Positions 1 to 8,417 of a DNA stretch of 64,000 nucleotides are shown one piece after another; the stretch's first letter is position 1; each line of letters begins with the position of its first letter. The position numbers were made by a program, and so were the translations under genes. Origin of the DNA: Sphingobium sp. SYK-6 (lineage in GTDB: Bacteria > Pseudomonadota > Alphaproteobacteria > Sphingomonadales > Sphingomonadaceae); the NCBI RefSeq assembly GCF_000283515.1, contig NC_015976.1, positions 1,860,001 to 1,924,000 on the forward strand, given 5' to 3'. The notes below the pieces were generated by a model. That model was not told the DNA's origin. It made no database searches and was given only the letters and a program-made list of their open reading frames with translations.

Positions 1-457
1 CAAACACCTTCCCCCGGTCGCCCGGCCCGAACCAGTTGGAGAGGACGCGGCTGCCGGGCGCCCAGCCCATCGCCTGGAAATAGCCGTTGAGGCCCCAGAG
101 GAAGCCGAGGCTCAGCAACCCGGTCGAGAAGCTCACCGCCCAGTTCGTCGCGCAGGAGAGGATCGCCCCGGCGCTCATGACCGTGCGGCCGCCCAGCTTG
201 TCACCGAGATTGCCGTTGATGGCCTGGCCGATGGCGTAGCACCAGAGGAGCGCGGCGCTGACCCAGCCCAGCGTCTCCTTGCTGACGCCGAACTCCGCCT
301 GAATGCCGGGTATGGCGAAGCCGAAGGTTTGCCGCCCCGTGTAGAAGAACAGATAGCAGAACATGGTCGCAAGCAGCACTTTGCGCCGCGCCCGCAGGAA
401 GGATTGCCGCTGGTCGGGCAAGGCGGCGATCATCGCGATCGAGCTGGAGGAAGTCAC
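1..457 (-). CDS. MFS transporter of the organophosphate/phosphonate antiporter type (3' part lost at window edge)
   Basis: N-terminal part of a major facilitator protein on the minus strand; the rest lies before base 1. The first helix begins with a Phe- and Tyr-rich stretch ending YTGRQ, followed by the FAIPGIQAEFG and SNWFGPGDRGKVF segments, which resemble the OPA family (GlpT, UhpT, phosphoglycerate carriers). A GTG at 455-457 and an ATG at 431-433 are both possible starts, with a stop in frame upstream; AAGGA precedes the GTG. It is the last visible gene of the phnX-dehydrogenase-transporter run, 118 bp after the dehydrogenase, so uptake of an organophosphonate is a reasonable inference. 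The substrate cannot be read from the fragment. Confidence 0.8.
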   Translation of the reverse strand, partial: MTSSSSIAMIAALPDQRQSFLRARRKVLLATMFCYLFFYTGRQTFGFAIPGIQAEFGVSKETLGWVSAALLWCYAIGQAINGNLGDKLGGRTVMSAGAILSCATNWAVSFSTGLLSLGFLWGLNGYFQAMGWAPGSRVLSNWFGPGDRGKVF

Positions 458-575
458 GGCCGGGGAATCCTTGCTGTCGGCTTCCGCCAGAGGGACGTTC
501 CCTGGCCGGGAGACATGTCTTCATGATGACAGCGCGACGGCAGCCCTTGCCGCGACCTCATCGGCGCGGTGGCGC

Positions 576-1676
576 TCACGCGACGGGCCGATCAGGAAAG
601 CGTTCGCGCGCCCCGATGAAATTGCGGCCGCGCGGACCGTCAAAGGCGTCGGCCACGATGCCGCGCCATGCCTCGCCACCGATACCAAAAGCGGCAGGAT
701 CACCCGCAATGCCGAGATCGGTCAGCCTGCGGCGCAGGGCTTGCGGGGCCTGGGCGAGCGCGCCGAAAATCGATCCCAGCGCCGTGTCGCACGCATCATC
801 CGCGCCGATCGCGGCGGCCATCACTTCCGGCAGGCAGAAGGAACAGGCGATCCCGTGAGCGACGCCATAGTCCAGTGTGATCGGGTAGGAGATGTTGTGC
901 GCCAGCGCCGTTTGCGTGTTCGAGAAGGCGAGCCCGGCTTTCATCGCGCCGGCCGCGAGCATGGAGCGGGCGTCCTGATCGTCCAGATCTCCCTGCAGCC
1001 GGGCGAGCGCCGTCAGCACATCGCCGGCCGCCGCAATGGCGAAGCTGCGCGTGATGGGGTTTGCGTTGCGGTTCCAGAGGCTCTCAAGCGCGTGGGACAG
1101 CGCGTCCAGTCCGCTGGCAAGCGTGAGGGGCCAGGGCAGGCTCGCGGTCAGCTCCGGATCGATGAAGGCCGCCTCGGCATAAAGATCGTCCCGGTTCAGA
1201 GACAGCTTGCGTCCCTGCTCCGGATCCCAGATCGTCGCCCATTTGGTGAGCTCGCTGCCGGTGCCCGCCGTGGTGGGAACCGCGATGACCGGCAGCGCCC
1301 TGCCGCCAAGCGCGACCTGTCCATCCAGATAGCAGGCCACGCTCCTGAAGTCGCAATGGCCGGCCGCCAGGAACTTCGCCGTGTCCATCACCGAACCGCC
1401 GCCAAGCGCCACGATGACGTCTATTCCGTCAGCCCTGGCCTGCAGGAGCCCGCAGACATGCTGCAGCATGGCCAGGCTGGGATTGGGCATGATCGCATCG
1501 GCAATGGCGAGGGGCGGGTGGACATGGCCGAGCAGCCGGTCGCGCATGGGTGCGAACGGCGCGTCTTTATGGGTCACCAGCAGCCATCTGCGCTGCCCGA
1601 TCTGTTCCTTCACCCGATCGAATACACCCGCCCCGAAATGCAGGGCGACGGGATTGTGAAAGGACCATTGCCTCAT
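576..1676 (-). CDS. Phosphonate-associated iron-containing alcohol dehydrogenase
   Basis: 366-residue group III (iron) alcohol dehydrogenase. The N-terminus MRQWSFHNPVALHFG is typical of the subfamily found in phosphonate gene clusters. The NAD-binding GGGSVMDTAKF motif, the PTTAGTGSE motif and the metal-ligand His segments (SGLDALSHALE and YGVAHGIACSF) are all present. The ATG overlaps the phnX stop in an ATGA junction, so the two are translationally coupled. In this context it probably interconverts phosphonoacetaldehyde or a related aldehyde with its alcohol; the direction and exact substrate are inference. A longer open frame exists upstream but runs inside phnX, so the start at 1676 is preferred. 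Confidence 0.85.
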   Translation of the reverse strand: MRQWSFHNPVALHFGAGVFDRVKEQIGQRRWLLVTHKDAPFAPMRDRLLGHVHPPLAIADAIMPNPSLAMLQHVCGLLQARADGIDVIVALGGGSVMDTAKFLAAGHCDFRSVACYLDGQVALGGRALPVIAVPTTAGTGSELTKWATIWDPEQGRKLSLNRDDLYAEAAFIDPELTASLPWPLTLASGLDALSHALESLWNRNANPITRSFAIAAAGDVLTALARLQGDLDDQDARSMLAAGAMKAGLAFSNTQTALAHNISYPITLDYGVAHGIACSFCLPEVMAAAIGADDACDTALGSIFGALAQAPQALRRRLTDLGIAGDPAAFGIGGEAWRGIVADAFDGPRGRNFIGARERFPDRPVA

Positions 1677-2509
1677 GGCCTTTCGCCGCCGGCAAGGCGC
1701 GCCTCGATGGCGTCGATGATCGGCGGGAGATCGGCGATGGTATCGATCACATAATGGGCGCCCGCCCGAGCAAGGACCGGAAGGCCGCGACCCCGATGCG
1801 CATCCTGCTCGTCGGCGGACAATGCCGTCCAGTCCTCCAGCGACAGGCCGACTTCGTTGCCGCTCGCCAGGATGCCGATCGCCCACATGCCGACCGCGCG
1901 ACCGGCGGTGAGGCCGCTCGGGCTGTCATCCACGACGATGGCGCCGCGCACGTCGGCGAGGCCGAGCGCGAGGGCATTGGCGAGGATCATGTCGGGATAA
2001 GGGCGGCCGCGCGTGACATCGCTCACCGTGATGCAGCAATCCGGCTCATAGCCCTGCGCCGCCGCAAGGGGGATGAGCCCATCCATGATGCTGCGCGGAT
2101 AACCGGTGGTGCTCCCGATCGCGATTCCCCGCTCGCGCAGGGCGCCGATCGTTTCCAGAGCACCCGGGATCAGCGCACTGTAGCGCGCGCAATTCACCTG
2201 ATCGATCCTCAGGAAATCCGCATAGAGCGCATCGAGGTCCTGCTCGTCCGAAGGCTTGCCATGGTAAGCCAGCCAGCGCCCGGCGACGGCTTTATCAGCC
2301 AGGATCAGTTCGATGTGCGTGCGTTTCGCCGCTCCCATGGGCCCACGCGCTTCCGCTTCGCTGATCGGCACGCGGGCGTTGGCAAACGCCTCCTGGAAAG
2401 CGGCGACAGGCGCGATGCATCCGAAATCGAGGACCGTCCCGGCCCAGTCAAAAATAGCGGCAGTGATCTTGCCTGAATAGGCGAGGGGGGAAGCAATCTC
2501 GTTCATCAA
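1673..2509 (-). CDS. phnX: Phosphonoacetaldehyde hydrolase
   Basis: 278-residue haloacid-dehalogenase enzyme that splits the C-P bond of phosphonoacetaldehyde to give acetaldehyde and phosphate, a step of 2-aminoethylphosphonate breakdown. The nucleophilic Asp is in FDWAGTVLD (Asp21). The family's Schiff-base Lys is in GPMGAAKRTH (Lys62). Later HAD motifs are seen in the GSTTGYPRSIMD and VVDDSPSG stretches. It is the first gene of the leftward operon and carries a PHO-box-like site 44 bp upstream. No phnW transaminase is in the window, so the amine-removing step must be elsewhere or use another enzyme. Confidence 0.93.
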   Translation of the reverse strand: MMNEIASPLAYSGKITAAIFDWAGTVLDFGCIAPVAAFQEAFANARVPISEAEARGPMGAAKRTHIELILADKAVAGRWLAYHGKPSDEQDLDALYADFLRIDQVNCARYSALIPGALETIGALRERGIAIGSTTGYPRSIMDGLIPLAAAQGYEPDCCITVSDVTRGRPYPDMILANALALGLADVRGAIVVDDSPSGLTAGRAVGMWAIGILASGNEVGLSLEDWTALSADEQDAHRGRGLPVLARAGAHYVIDTIADLPPIIDAIEARLAGGERP

Positions 2510-2552
2510 CCTGCTCTGATGGTCTCGGTCAGAGCGGCTCTAGGGCGCGAAC

Positions 2553-2570
2553 ATGACAGTCATATGCCTG
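2553..2570 (-). promoter_or_regulatory. Candidate PHO box upstream of phnX
   Basis: On the minus strand the site reads CAGGCAT-ATGA-CTGTCAT: two 7-mers spaced 11 bp apart, matching the PhoB consensus direct repeat (CTGTCAT with a 4 bp A/T-tending gap) at 5 of 7 and 7 of 7 positions. It ends 43 bp before the phnX ATG, a normal distance for an activator site. This implies induction by phosphate starvation in addition to control by the divergent LysR gene. Confidence 0.6.
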
Positions 2571-2633
2571 AAACATACGTGCCATACCGATTGATCGACC
2601 GATATTTTCGGTGGATTGGAAGCGGGCCTTCAC

Positions 2634-3500
2634 GTGACGCTCACGCAACTTCGCAGTTTCATCGCGGTCGCGCGCTACAACGGCTTCACGGCTGCTGCGC
2701 GCGCCTTGCGCACGAGCCAGACGACCATCACGTCACAGATCCAGGCCCTGGAGGAAGAGCATGGCGCGCGCCTGTTCGAGCGACGGGGGCGGCGCATCGA
2801 CCTGACGCCGGTCGGCACCGAATTCCTGCAGATCGCGCGGCAGATGATCGAGCTGGAGAATGACGCCGCAATCCTGCTGAAGGACAGCGGCGCCCTGCGG
2901 CAGGGCGCGATCAAGATCGGCGCGGTAAGCCCTTTCCATGTGATCGCCATGATCGAGGCCTTTCACAGCCAGTATCCGGACATCTACACGTCCATGAGGC
3001 TCGGCAACTCAGGCGACGTCCTCACTGACCTCGGCAATTACGCGGCGGACGTCGGCGTCGTCGCCCGGGCGGACGACGATGATCGCTATTATATGCAGCA
3101 TTATGCGAGCTATCCGGTGACGGCCTTCGTACATCGTGATCACCGCCTGGCCGCCAATGGCTCGATCGAGCTGGCCGAGCTCTCCAAGGAGCGTCTGCTG
3201 ATGCGCGAGACCGGCTCCACGACGCGCCGGGCGCTCGAGGATGCCATGGCGTCGATCGGCCGCAAGCCGCGCATCGCGATGGAGATCGGCAGTCGCGAGG
3301 CGATCCGCGAGGCCGTGATCCGTGGCCTCGGCATCGGCACCGTCTCGCAATCGGAATATGTGCCGGACGAGCGGCTGGTGCCGCTCCCCATCACGGGCAC
3401 CGCCGTCGTCACGCACATCTATCTGTGCTGCCTTCGGGAGCGGCGGCGCAGCCTGCTGATCTCTGCATTTCTGAATGCCGTGACCCGGCGGACCACCTGA
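2634..3500 (+). CDS. LysR-type regulator of aminoethylphosphonate catabolism
   Basis: 288-residue LysR regulator: N-terminal winged helix (about residues 4-63, with the NGFTAAARALRTSQTTITSQI recognition region) and a C-terminal ligand-binding domain. It resembles the LysR regulators that accompany 2-aminoethylphosphonate genes. A GTG at 2634 gives the usual family N-terminus (xTLTQLRSF) and has GGAAG about 11 bp upstream; a TTG at 2616 is an alternative. It is divergent from phnX across about 120 bp, the classic arrangement for a LysR activator and its target. Confidence 0.85.
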   Translation: MTLTQLRSFIAVARYNGFTAAARALRTSQTTITSQIQALEEEHGARLFERRGRRIDLTPVGTEFLQIARQMIELENDAAILLKDSGALRQGAIKIGAVSPFHVIAMIEAFHSQYPDIYTSMRLGNSGDVLTDLGNYAADVGVVARADDDDRYYMQHYASYPVTAFVHRDHRLAANGSIELAELSKERLLMRETGSTTRRALEDAMASIGRKPRIAMEIGSREAIREAVIRGLGIGTVSQSEYVPDERLVPLPITGTAVVTHIYLCCLRERRRSLLISAFLNAVTRRTT

Positions 3501-3715
3501 AAATAACGCCATCCTGCTCTTTCAACATCGCGCTCCAATCCATCGAATTGTTCGGTGATTGTATCGACGGAACACGGGTAAATCCGCAGCATTGCGGTCA
3601 CGCACCCTGTCTATCTCACCGGTCGAGGCGAAGGGCCGGGGCTGTCCAGAAGGCGAGCGACATCGCCTCAACCCCGGCCAACGCAGTCCTTTCCGGAACA
3701 ATCAGGGGTCTCCAC

Positions 3716-6700
3716 GTGAACATTCGACTTTCAGCCATGACCGGCAGCGCCCTTTTCGCGCTCGTCGCCGCCCATTCCCAAGCGAATGCAGCCGAGGCGG
3801 CAAGCCCGTCCGACAGCGCGATCGCACAGCCGACGCCCGGCGACGCGATGAGCGACACCATGGGCGAAATCGTGGTGACGGGCACCAACCTGCGCCGCTC
3901 CACCAGCGAAGGAGCGCTGCCGATCAGCGTCATCACGGCGGACGACATCGCGCTGCGCGGCGGCTCGACCGGCGCCGATCTTTTCGCGACGCTGCCCATG
4001 GCGGGTCCGCCGTCGATCAACGAAGCCACCATCGGGTCGCAGGCTGCGCGTGGCGATGTCATGTCCGTCGACCTGCGTGGCATTGGCGCGGGCAGCACGC
4101 TGATGCTGATCAACGGCCGCCGCATCGCCGCGCATCCGCTGTCCGGCACGGACCAAGGCGTGCCGGCGCTGTCTCCGAACGCCAACGTCATCCCCACCGC
4201 ACTGCTGAGCCGCGTGGAAATTCTGCGCGACGGCGCATCGGCGATCTACGGCGCAGACGCCGCCGCGGGCGTCATCAATTCGATCGTTTCGCCCAACGCC
4301 CAGGGCGGGCGCCTCTCGATCGAGACGGCCCAGACGCAACATGGCGGCGCCGGCGAATATCGGATCACCGGGTCCAATATGTTCAAATTCGGTCGCACGT
4401 CGATCGGCCTCTCGCTCGACCTGTTCAAGCGCGACAAGATGATGGTCAGCGACCGCGACTGGGGCACCCAGAGCGACTTGCGCCGCACGCGCGACCTGCC
4501 GGCCCCGTGGAACGGTCTTCCCGTCGTCGACCCGAAGACCGGCACCGCCTTCGCGGTCGACAATGATTTCGACAACAGCAGCACGATCACCAATTTCGGC
4601 CAGTTCCGGCGGGGCTACATCCAGCCCGACTTCCAGACCTTCGTGAGCGGACGACCGGCCGGCAATGCGGGAATCGTGACGACCGCCAGCCCGACCGGCG
4701 GCGTGGCGACCATGGCTGCGGACGGCACCTTCTTCCTTGTCCCGGACGGGAATGGCGGCATCAACTTCAAGCAGAGCACGCCGAGCCGGACGCTGGGCAA
4801 TGTGGAGAACGGCTATTATCACAATCGACTGCCCCACCGCACGCTGATCCCCGGGGTCGAACGCATCAACGGGGCATTGTTCATCGAGCATGAGGTGAAC
4901 GACAATCTCACCCTGTTCGGCGACGTGCTTTATTCGGGCTCGCGCGCGAACAGCCAGCGGGAATCCGCCAATCTCCAGAATGTGAACGAGCCGGGCATCT
5001 ATGTCCCCGCGTCGAACCCGTACAACCCGTTCGGCGAACGCTTCTACAATATCGATGGCTTGCCCAATGCGGACGGCACGCCGCGCATCAAGGGGGCTCC
5101 GGCCGATGTGACGATCGCCGCAGGCACGATGCCGAACGGCACGAAGGACCGCTATATCCAGGTCGACTCCAGCTTCTACCGGGCCCTTGCCGGTGTCCGG
5201 GGCACGATCGGCAGCGACTGGTCCTGGGAAAGCGCGGTCATGATGTCGGGCGCGTACAGCCATGAGACCGAGACCAATATCTACCGCGAATCCCTCGTTC
5301 GCAAAGCGCTCGAGCGGACGGACGCTACCGCGTACAATCCGTTCCCGGTGACCTTCAAGGTCGAGAACGGCAAGATCGTGGTCGACAAGCCCTATACCAA
5401 TCCGGCGTCAGTGACCGACCCGATGTACGATACCGACAATCGCTACGGAAAGACGCGGATCATCACCTGGGACGCGAAGCTCTCCGGCGAGCTGTTCCAG
5501 CTGCCATTCGGCGGCGGTCGCGTCCAAGCGGCGGGCGGCACGGAAGTCCGCTGGGAGAATTACGATGCCTGGAAAGCTCCCTATGCCGGCCTGAACCCGC
5601 CGGGATCGGGCGCGCAATTCCCCTATCTGCGCGAGAATGACAACGACTTCATCTCGATGAGCCCGAACGCGGACGTCAGTGCGCATCAGCGCGTGCTTTC
5701 CGCTTATGCCGAGATTGGCCTGCCGCTCATCACGCCAGCGAACGCGCTGCCGCTGATCCATCGCCTCGAACTGGGCGCCGCGGTGCGCCACGAGCGCTTC
5801 TCGATCCATGGCGAAAGCACGACGCCCAAGTTCAGCCTGTTGTGGAGCCCGACGCCATGGCTGAGCCTGCGCGGCTCATACAACAGGAGCTTCCGGGCGC
5901 CCAATCTCGCGCAGACCGACACGACGCAATTGCTTCGCGTGAACTACACGCAGGATCCCTATCGCTACAGCGTCACCGGCTTTGCGCTGGACGGCAGCGG
6001 CCCGCGCCGCACTTATCGACAGGGCAACAACCGGCTGAACCCGGAACGCGCGGAGAATTTCGGTCTCGGCTTCGTGCTCGACGTGCCGGGCATTCGCGGC
6101 CTGTCGATCACCGGCGACTATTGGCGGATGAAGCAGCGGGACGCGATCAGCGCGCTCAGCAATGCCGATGTGCTGGCGCTGGACGAGCTGGCGCTCGATC
6201 TGGCGACCCAGGCCGCGCTGGCCAGCGGAAAATCGATCGATCAGATCGACCTCGGCTCGGGGACCGGCGCCTATGCCGGCAGTGCCCGCGTCGTTCGCCG
6301 TGCCGTGACCGCCGCTGACCGGGCGGCCTTCGATGCCTACAACGCTGCACAGACGTCCAATGCCTCGAAGCGGGCAGTCGTGGGTGAAATCGAGAATATG
6401 GTCGTCGACTATATCAACCTCGGGTCGCGCACTCTGTCCGGTCTCGATTTCGGCCTGCAGTATCGCTCGCCCGAAACGGCTTTCGGCCGCTTCACGATGC
6501 GTGCCGAGGCCACGCGCAATCTGCAGCGCGACGAGGACCTCACCGATGAAGGCGTCACCATCGATCAGCTGGGCCGCAACGGCTACGCCAAATGGATCGG
6601 CAATGCCGCCATTGGCTGGTCTAAGGGCGGCGTGTCCGTCAACTGGCTGACCACCTATTATGGCTCTTTCTCGAGCACTTCGGCGGCGACCACCGAAGCG

Positions 6701-6985
6701 ATCTATGAGGCCCTCGGCCGCCCCGACTATATCAATGTCGTCGATGATAATGGCGTGATGCGCTATTATTACCGGGTGAAACCGGCCATCCAGCACACGC
6801 TGAACGCCAGCTATGCCTTTGGCCGCACGGTGAATGACGGCAAGCCACGCCATGCCGTGACATTCACGGTGCACAACCTCTTCGATGCGGACCCGCCGGT
6901 GGCAGACGAAGACAATGGCTTCGTGGTCGGCACCGTCAATCCGCGCGGTCGCCAGTTCCGGCTCAGATACACGTTCGGTTTCTGA
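3716..6985 (+). CDS. TonB-dependent outer-membrane receptor
   Basis: 1,089-residue receptor with an N-terminal signal sequence, a plug domain beginning MGEIVVTGTNLRR (the TonB-box-like region) and including MLINGRRIA and RVEILRDGASAIYGADAAAGVIN, then a long beta-barrel ending in QFRLRYTFGF with the usual C-terminal Phe. No N-terminal signalling (STN) domain is seen. The frame is open from 3425, but GTG 3716 has an AGGGG ribosome site 7 bp upstream and starts a signal peptide. Ligand unknown; its place between a phosphonate operon and a secreted phosphodiesterase suggests an organophosphorus compound, which is inference. Confidence 0.88.
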   Translation: MNIRLSAMTGSALFALVAAHSQANAAEAASPSDSAIAQPTPGDAMSDTMGEIVVTGTNLRRSTSEGALPISVITADDIALRGGSTGADLFATLPMAGPPSINEATIGSQAARGDVMSVDLRGIGAGSTLMLINGRRIAAHPLSGTDQGVPALSPNANVIPTALLSRVEILRDGASAIYGADAAAGVINSIVSPNAQGGRLSIETAQTQHGGAGEYRITGSNMFKFGRTSIGLSLDLFKRDKMMVSDRDWGTQSDLRRTRDLPAPWNGLPVVDPKTGTAFAVDNDFDNSSTITNFGQFRRGYIQPDFQTFVSGRPAGNAGIVTTASPTGGVATMAADGTFFLVPDGNGGINFKQSTPSRTLGNVENGYYHNRLPHRTLIPGVERINGALFIEHEVNDNLTLFGDVLYSGSRANSQRESANLQNVNEPGIYVPASNPYNPFGERFYNIDGLPNADGTPRIKGAPADVTIAAGTMPNGTKDRYIQVDSSFYRALAGVRGTIGSDWSWESAVMMSGAYSHETETNIYRESLVRKALERTDATAYNPFPVTFKVENGKIVVDKPYTNPASVTDPMYDTDNRYGKTRIITWDAKLSGELFQLPFGGGRVQAAGGTEVRWENYDAWKAPYAGLNPPGSGAQFPYLRENDNDFISMSPNADVSAHQRVLSAYAEIGLPLITPANALPLIHRLELGAAVRHERFSIHGESTTPKFSLLWSPTPWLSLRGSYNRSFRAPNLAQTDTTQLLRVNYTQDPYRYSVTGFALDGSGPRRTYRQGNNRLNPERAENFGLGFVLDVPGIRGLSITGDYWRMKQRDAISALSNADVLALDELALDLATQAALASGKSIDQIDLGSGTGAYAGSARVVRRAVTAADRAAFDAYNAAQTSNASKRAVVGEIENMVVDYINLGSRTLSGLDFGLQYRSPETAFGRFTMRAEATRNLQRDEDLTDEGVTIDQLGRNGYAKWIGNAAIGWSKGGVSVNWLTTYYGSFSSTSAATTEAIYEALGRPDYINVVDDNGVMRYYYRVKPAIQHTLNASYAFGRTVNDGKPRHAVTFTVHNLFDADPPVADEDNGFVVGTVNPRGRQFRLRYTFGF

Positions 6986-7056
6986 GGACCGTCATCGCCT
7001 CCTGGAAGGCAGCTTCGCGCCGCCTTCCATCCCCGCCAAGCCAGCACGGACAGCCC

Positions 7057-8358
7057 ATGAACCTCCTTCGCATCATGATCGGCGCGACCTGCGCCCTGCT
7101 TCTGGCCCAGGCACCATCACTCGCTGCCTCGTCGCTGGCGCAAGCGGATGAAAGCGTGAGCCAGGCGCATGGCGAGGAGAAGCCGCATCGCCCGGTTCTT
7201 CTCGTCAGCATTGACGGCTTCTCGCCCGATAGCCTGCTCGGGCCCGAAAAGGACCGGCCGAACCTCCCGGTGCTGCGCGGCCTGCTGCACGAAGGCAGCC
7301 ATGCCGAGCGCGTCGTCAACGTCAACCCGACCGTCACCAATCCCAATCACACGACGCTGGTGACCGGCGTTTCCCCGATCGAGCACGGCGTGTTCAACAA
7401 TCGTCCGTTTGCCGCAACGGCCAGGCTGCCGGAGTCCTACAGTCAGTATGAGGCGATCAAGGTGCCGACGCTCTGGTCGGCCGCGAAGGAGGCCGGGCTG
7501 CGGACAGCCAGCCTTTACTGGCCCGTGACCCGGGGCGCCGCGCCGATCGATGTCAACATCAATAACGGCGATTCCACCGACGACGAGCAGATCACCAGGG
7601 AGGCGATCCGGATCATCACCGAATATCGGCCTCATCTCCTGACGGTGCATTATGTGTCGCACGACAAGGAACAGCACGCCCACGGGCCGGGCTCGGCAGA
7701 GGGTCGCGCGGCGCTGGAACGGATCGACCGGGAAATCGGCAAGCTCGTGGCAGCGTATCGAGCTCAGAACCCGCAGGGCGTGATCGCGATCGCGTCCGAC
7801 CACGGCTTCGACCGGACGACCCGGGAGGTCAACCTGAACATCGCCTTCGCGGATGCCGGGCTCATCACCTTCACGGACGAGACGCGCAGCGAAGTGAAAT
7901 CCTGGCGCGCCTTTGCATGGTATGTCGGCGGCAGCGCGATGGTCGTGCTGCAGGACCCCGGCAATCGTGCGCTGGAGGCGGAGGTCGCCACATTTCTTGG
8001 AAAGCTCGCCCGGCAACCCGAAGCCGGCATCGCCGCCATCCTGCCCGCCGAGGACTTGCGGCACAGCGGCTTGTCGGATCAGGCGCGTTTCGTGATCGCC
8101 CTGAAGCCGGGCTATCGCATGGGAAATGCGATGAAAGGGCCGTTCAGCCAGGCTTATGCAGGCGGCTCGCACGGCGCCTATTCGACCACCAACACGCGCC
8201 GGGACATGCACGCCGCTCTCATCCTGGTGGGCGAGGGGATAGCGGCGAACAGGAATCTCGGCACGATCGACATGCGCCGGATCGCCCCGACGCTTGCCGG
8301 ATTTCTGCATGTGCCCCTTGCCGCTGCGCGGGGCGCGCCGCTGGACGTTGGCGAATGA
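7057..8358 (+). CDS. Exported alkaline phosphatase superfamily enzyme (nucleotide pyrophosphatase/phosphodiesterase-like)
   Basis: 433 residues with a cleavable signal peptide (about 1-24). The fold is the alkaline-phosphatase superfamily in its NPP branch: metal Asp53 in LVSIDGF, nucleophile Thr94 and neighbouring Asn97 in TVTNPNHTT, then YVSHDKEQHAHGPG, ASDHGFD and the late metal His in AGGSHGAYSTTN. It likely hydrolyses phosphodiester or phosphomonoester bonds in the periplasm. It lies 71 bp after the TonB receptor on the same strand, so the two may be co-transcribed. A phosphonoacetate hydrolase-like role is an alternative because that enzyme belongs to the same superfamily. Confidence 0.85.
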   Translation: MNLLRIMIGATCALLLAQAPSLAASSLAQADESVSQAHGEEKPHRPVLLVSIDGFSPDSLLGPEKDRPNLPVLRGLLHEGSHAERVVNVNPTVTNPNHTTLVTGVSPIEHGVFNNRPFAATARLPESYSQYEAIKVPTLWSAAKEAGLRTASLYWPVTRGAAPIDVNINNGDSTDDEQITREAIRIITEYRPHLLTVHYVSHDKEQHAHGPGSAEGRAALERIDREIGKLVAAYRAQNPQGVIAIASDHGFDRTTREVNLNIAFADAGLITFTDETRSEVKSWRAFAWYVGGSAMVVLQDPGNRALEAEVATFLGKLARQPEAGIAAILPAEDLRHSGLSDQARFVIALKPGYRMGNAMKGPFSQAYAGGSHGAYSTTNTRRDMHAALILVGEGIAANRNLGTIDMRRIAPTLAGFLHVPLAAARGAPLDVGE

Positions 8359-8379
8359 TCTGGTGATCGCGATTCAGAT

Positions 8380-8410
8380 GAGGCGGCAGGCACCCGACGC
8401 CCGCCGCCTC
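8380..8410. terminator. Hairpin between convergent genes
   Basis: GAGGCGGC and its exact complement GCCGCCTC flank a 15 bp loop in the 59 bp gap between two convergent genes. There is no T-run on either strand, so intrinsic termination is only plausible. Confidence 0.35.
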
Positions 8411-8417
8411 GCCCGGG

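Noticed and set aside
363..1754. 463-codon plus-strand ORF opposite the dehydrogenase, and similar long antisense frames over mrdA, znuD, phoD and ychF
   Set aside because: High-GC codon structure opens antisense frames; these products are Arg/Gly-rich with no domains, and the opposite strands carry clear genes.
3595..3625. CGGTCAC and CTGTCTA near each other, as a PHO box before the TonB receptor
   Set aside because: The two half sites are 12 rather than 11 bp apart and both are imperfect.
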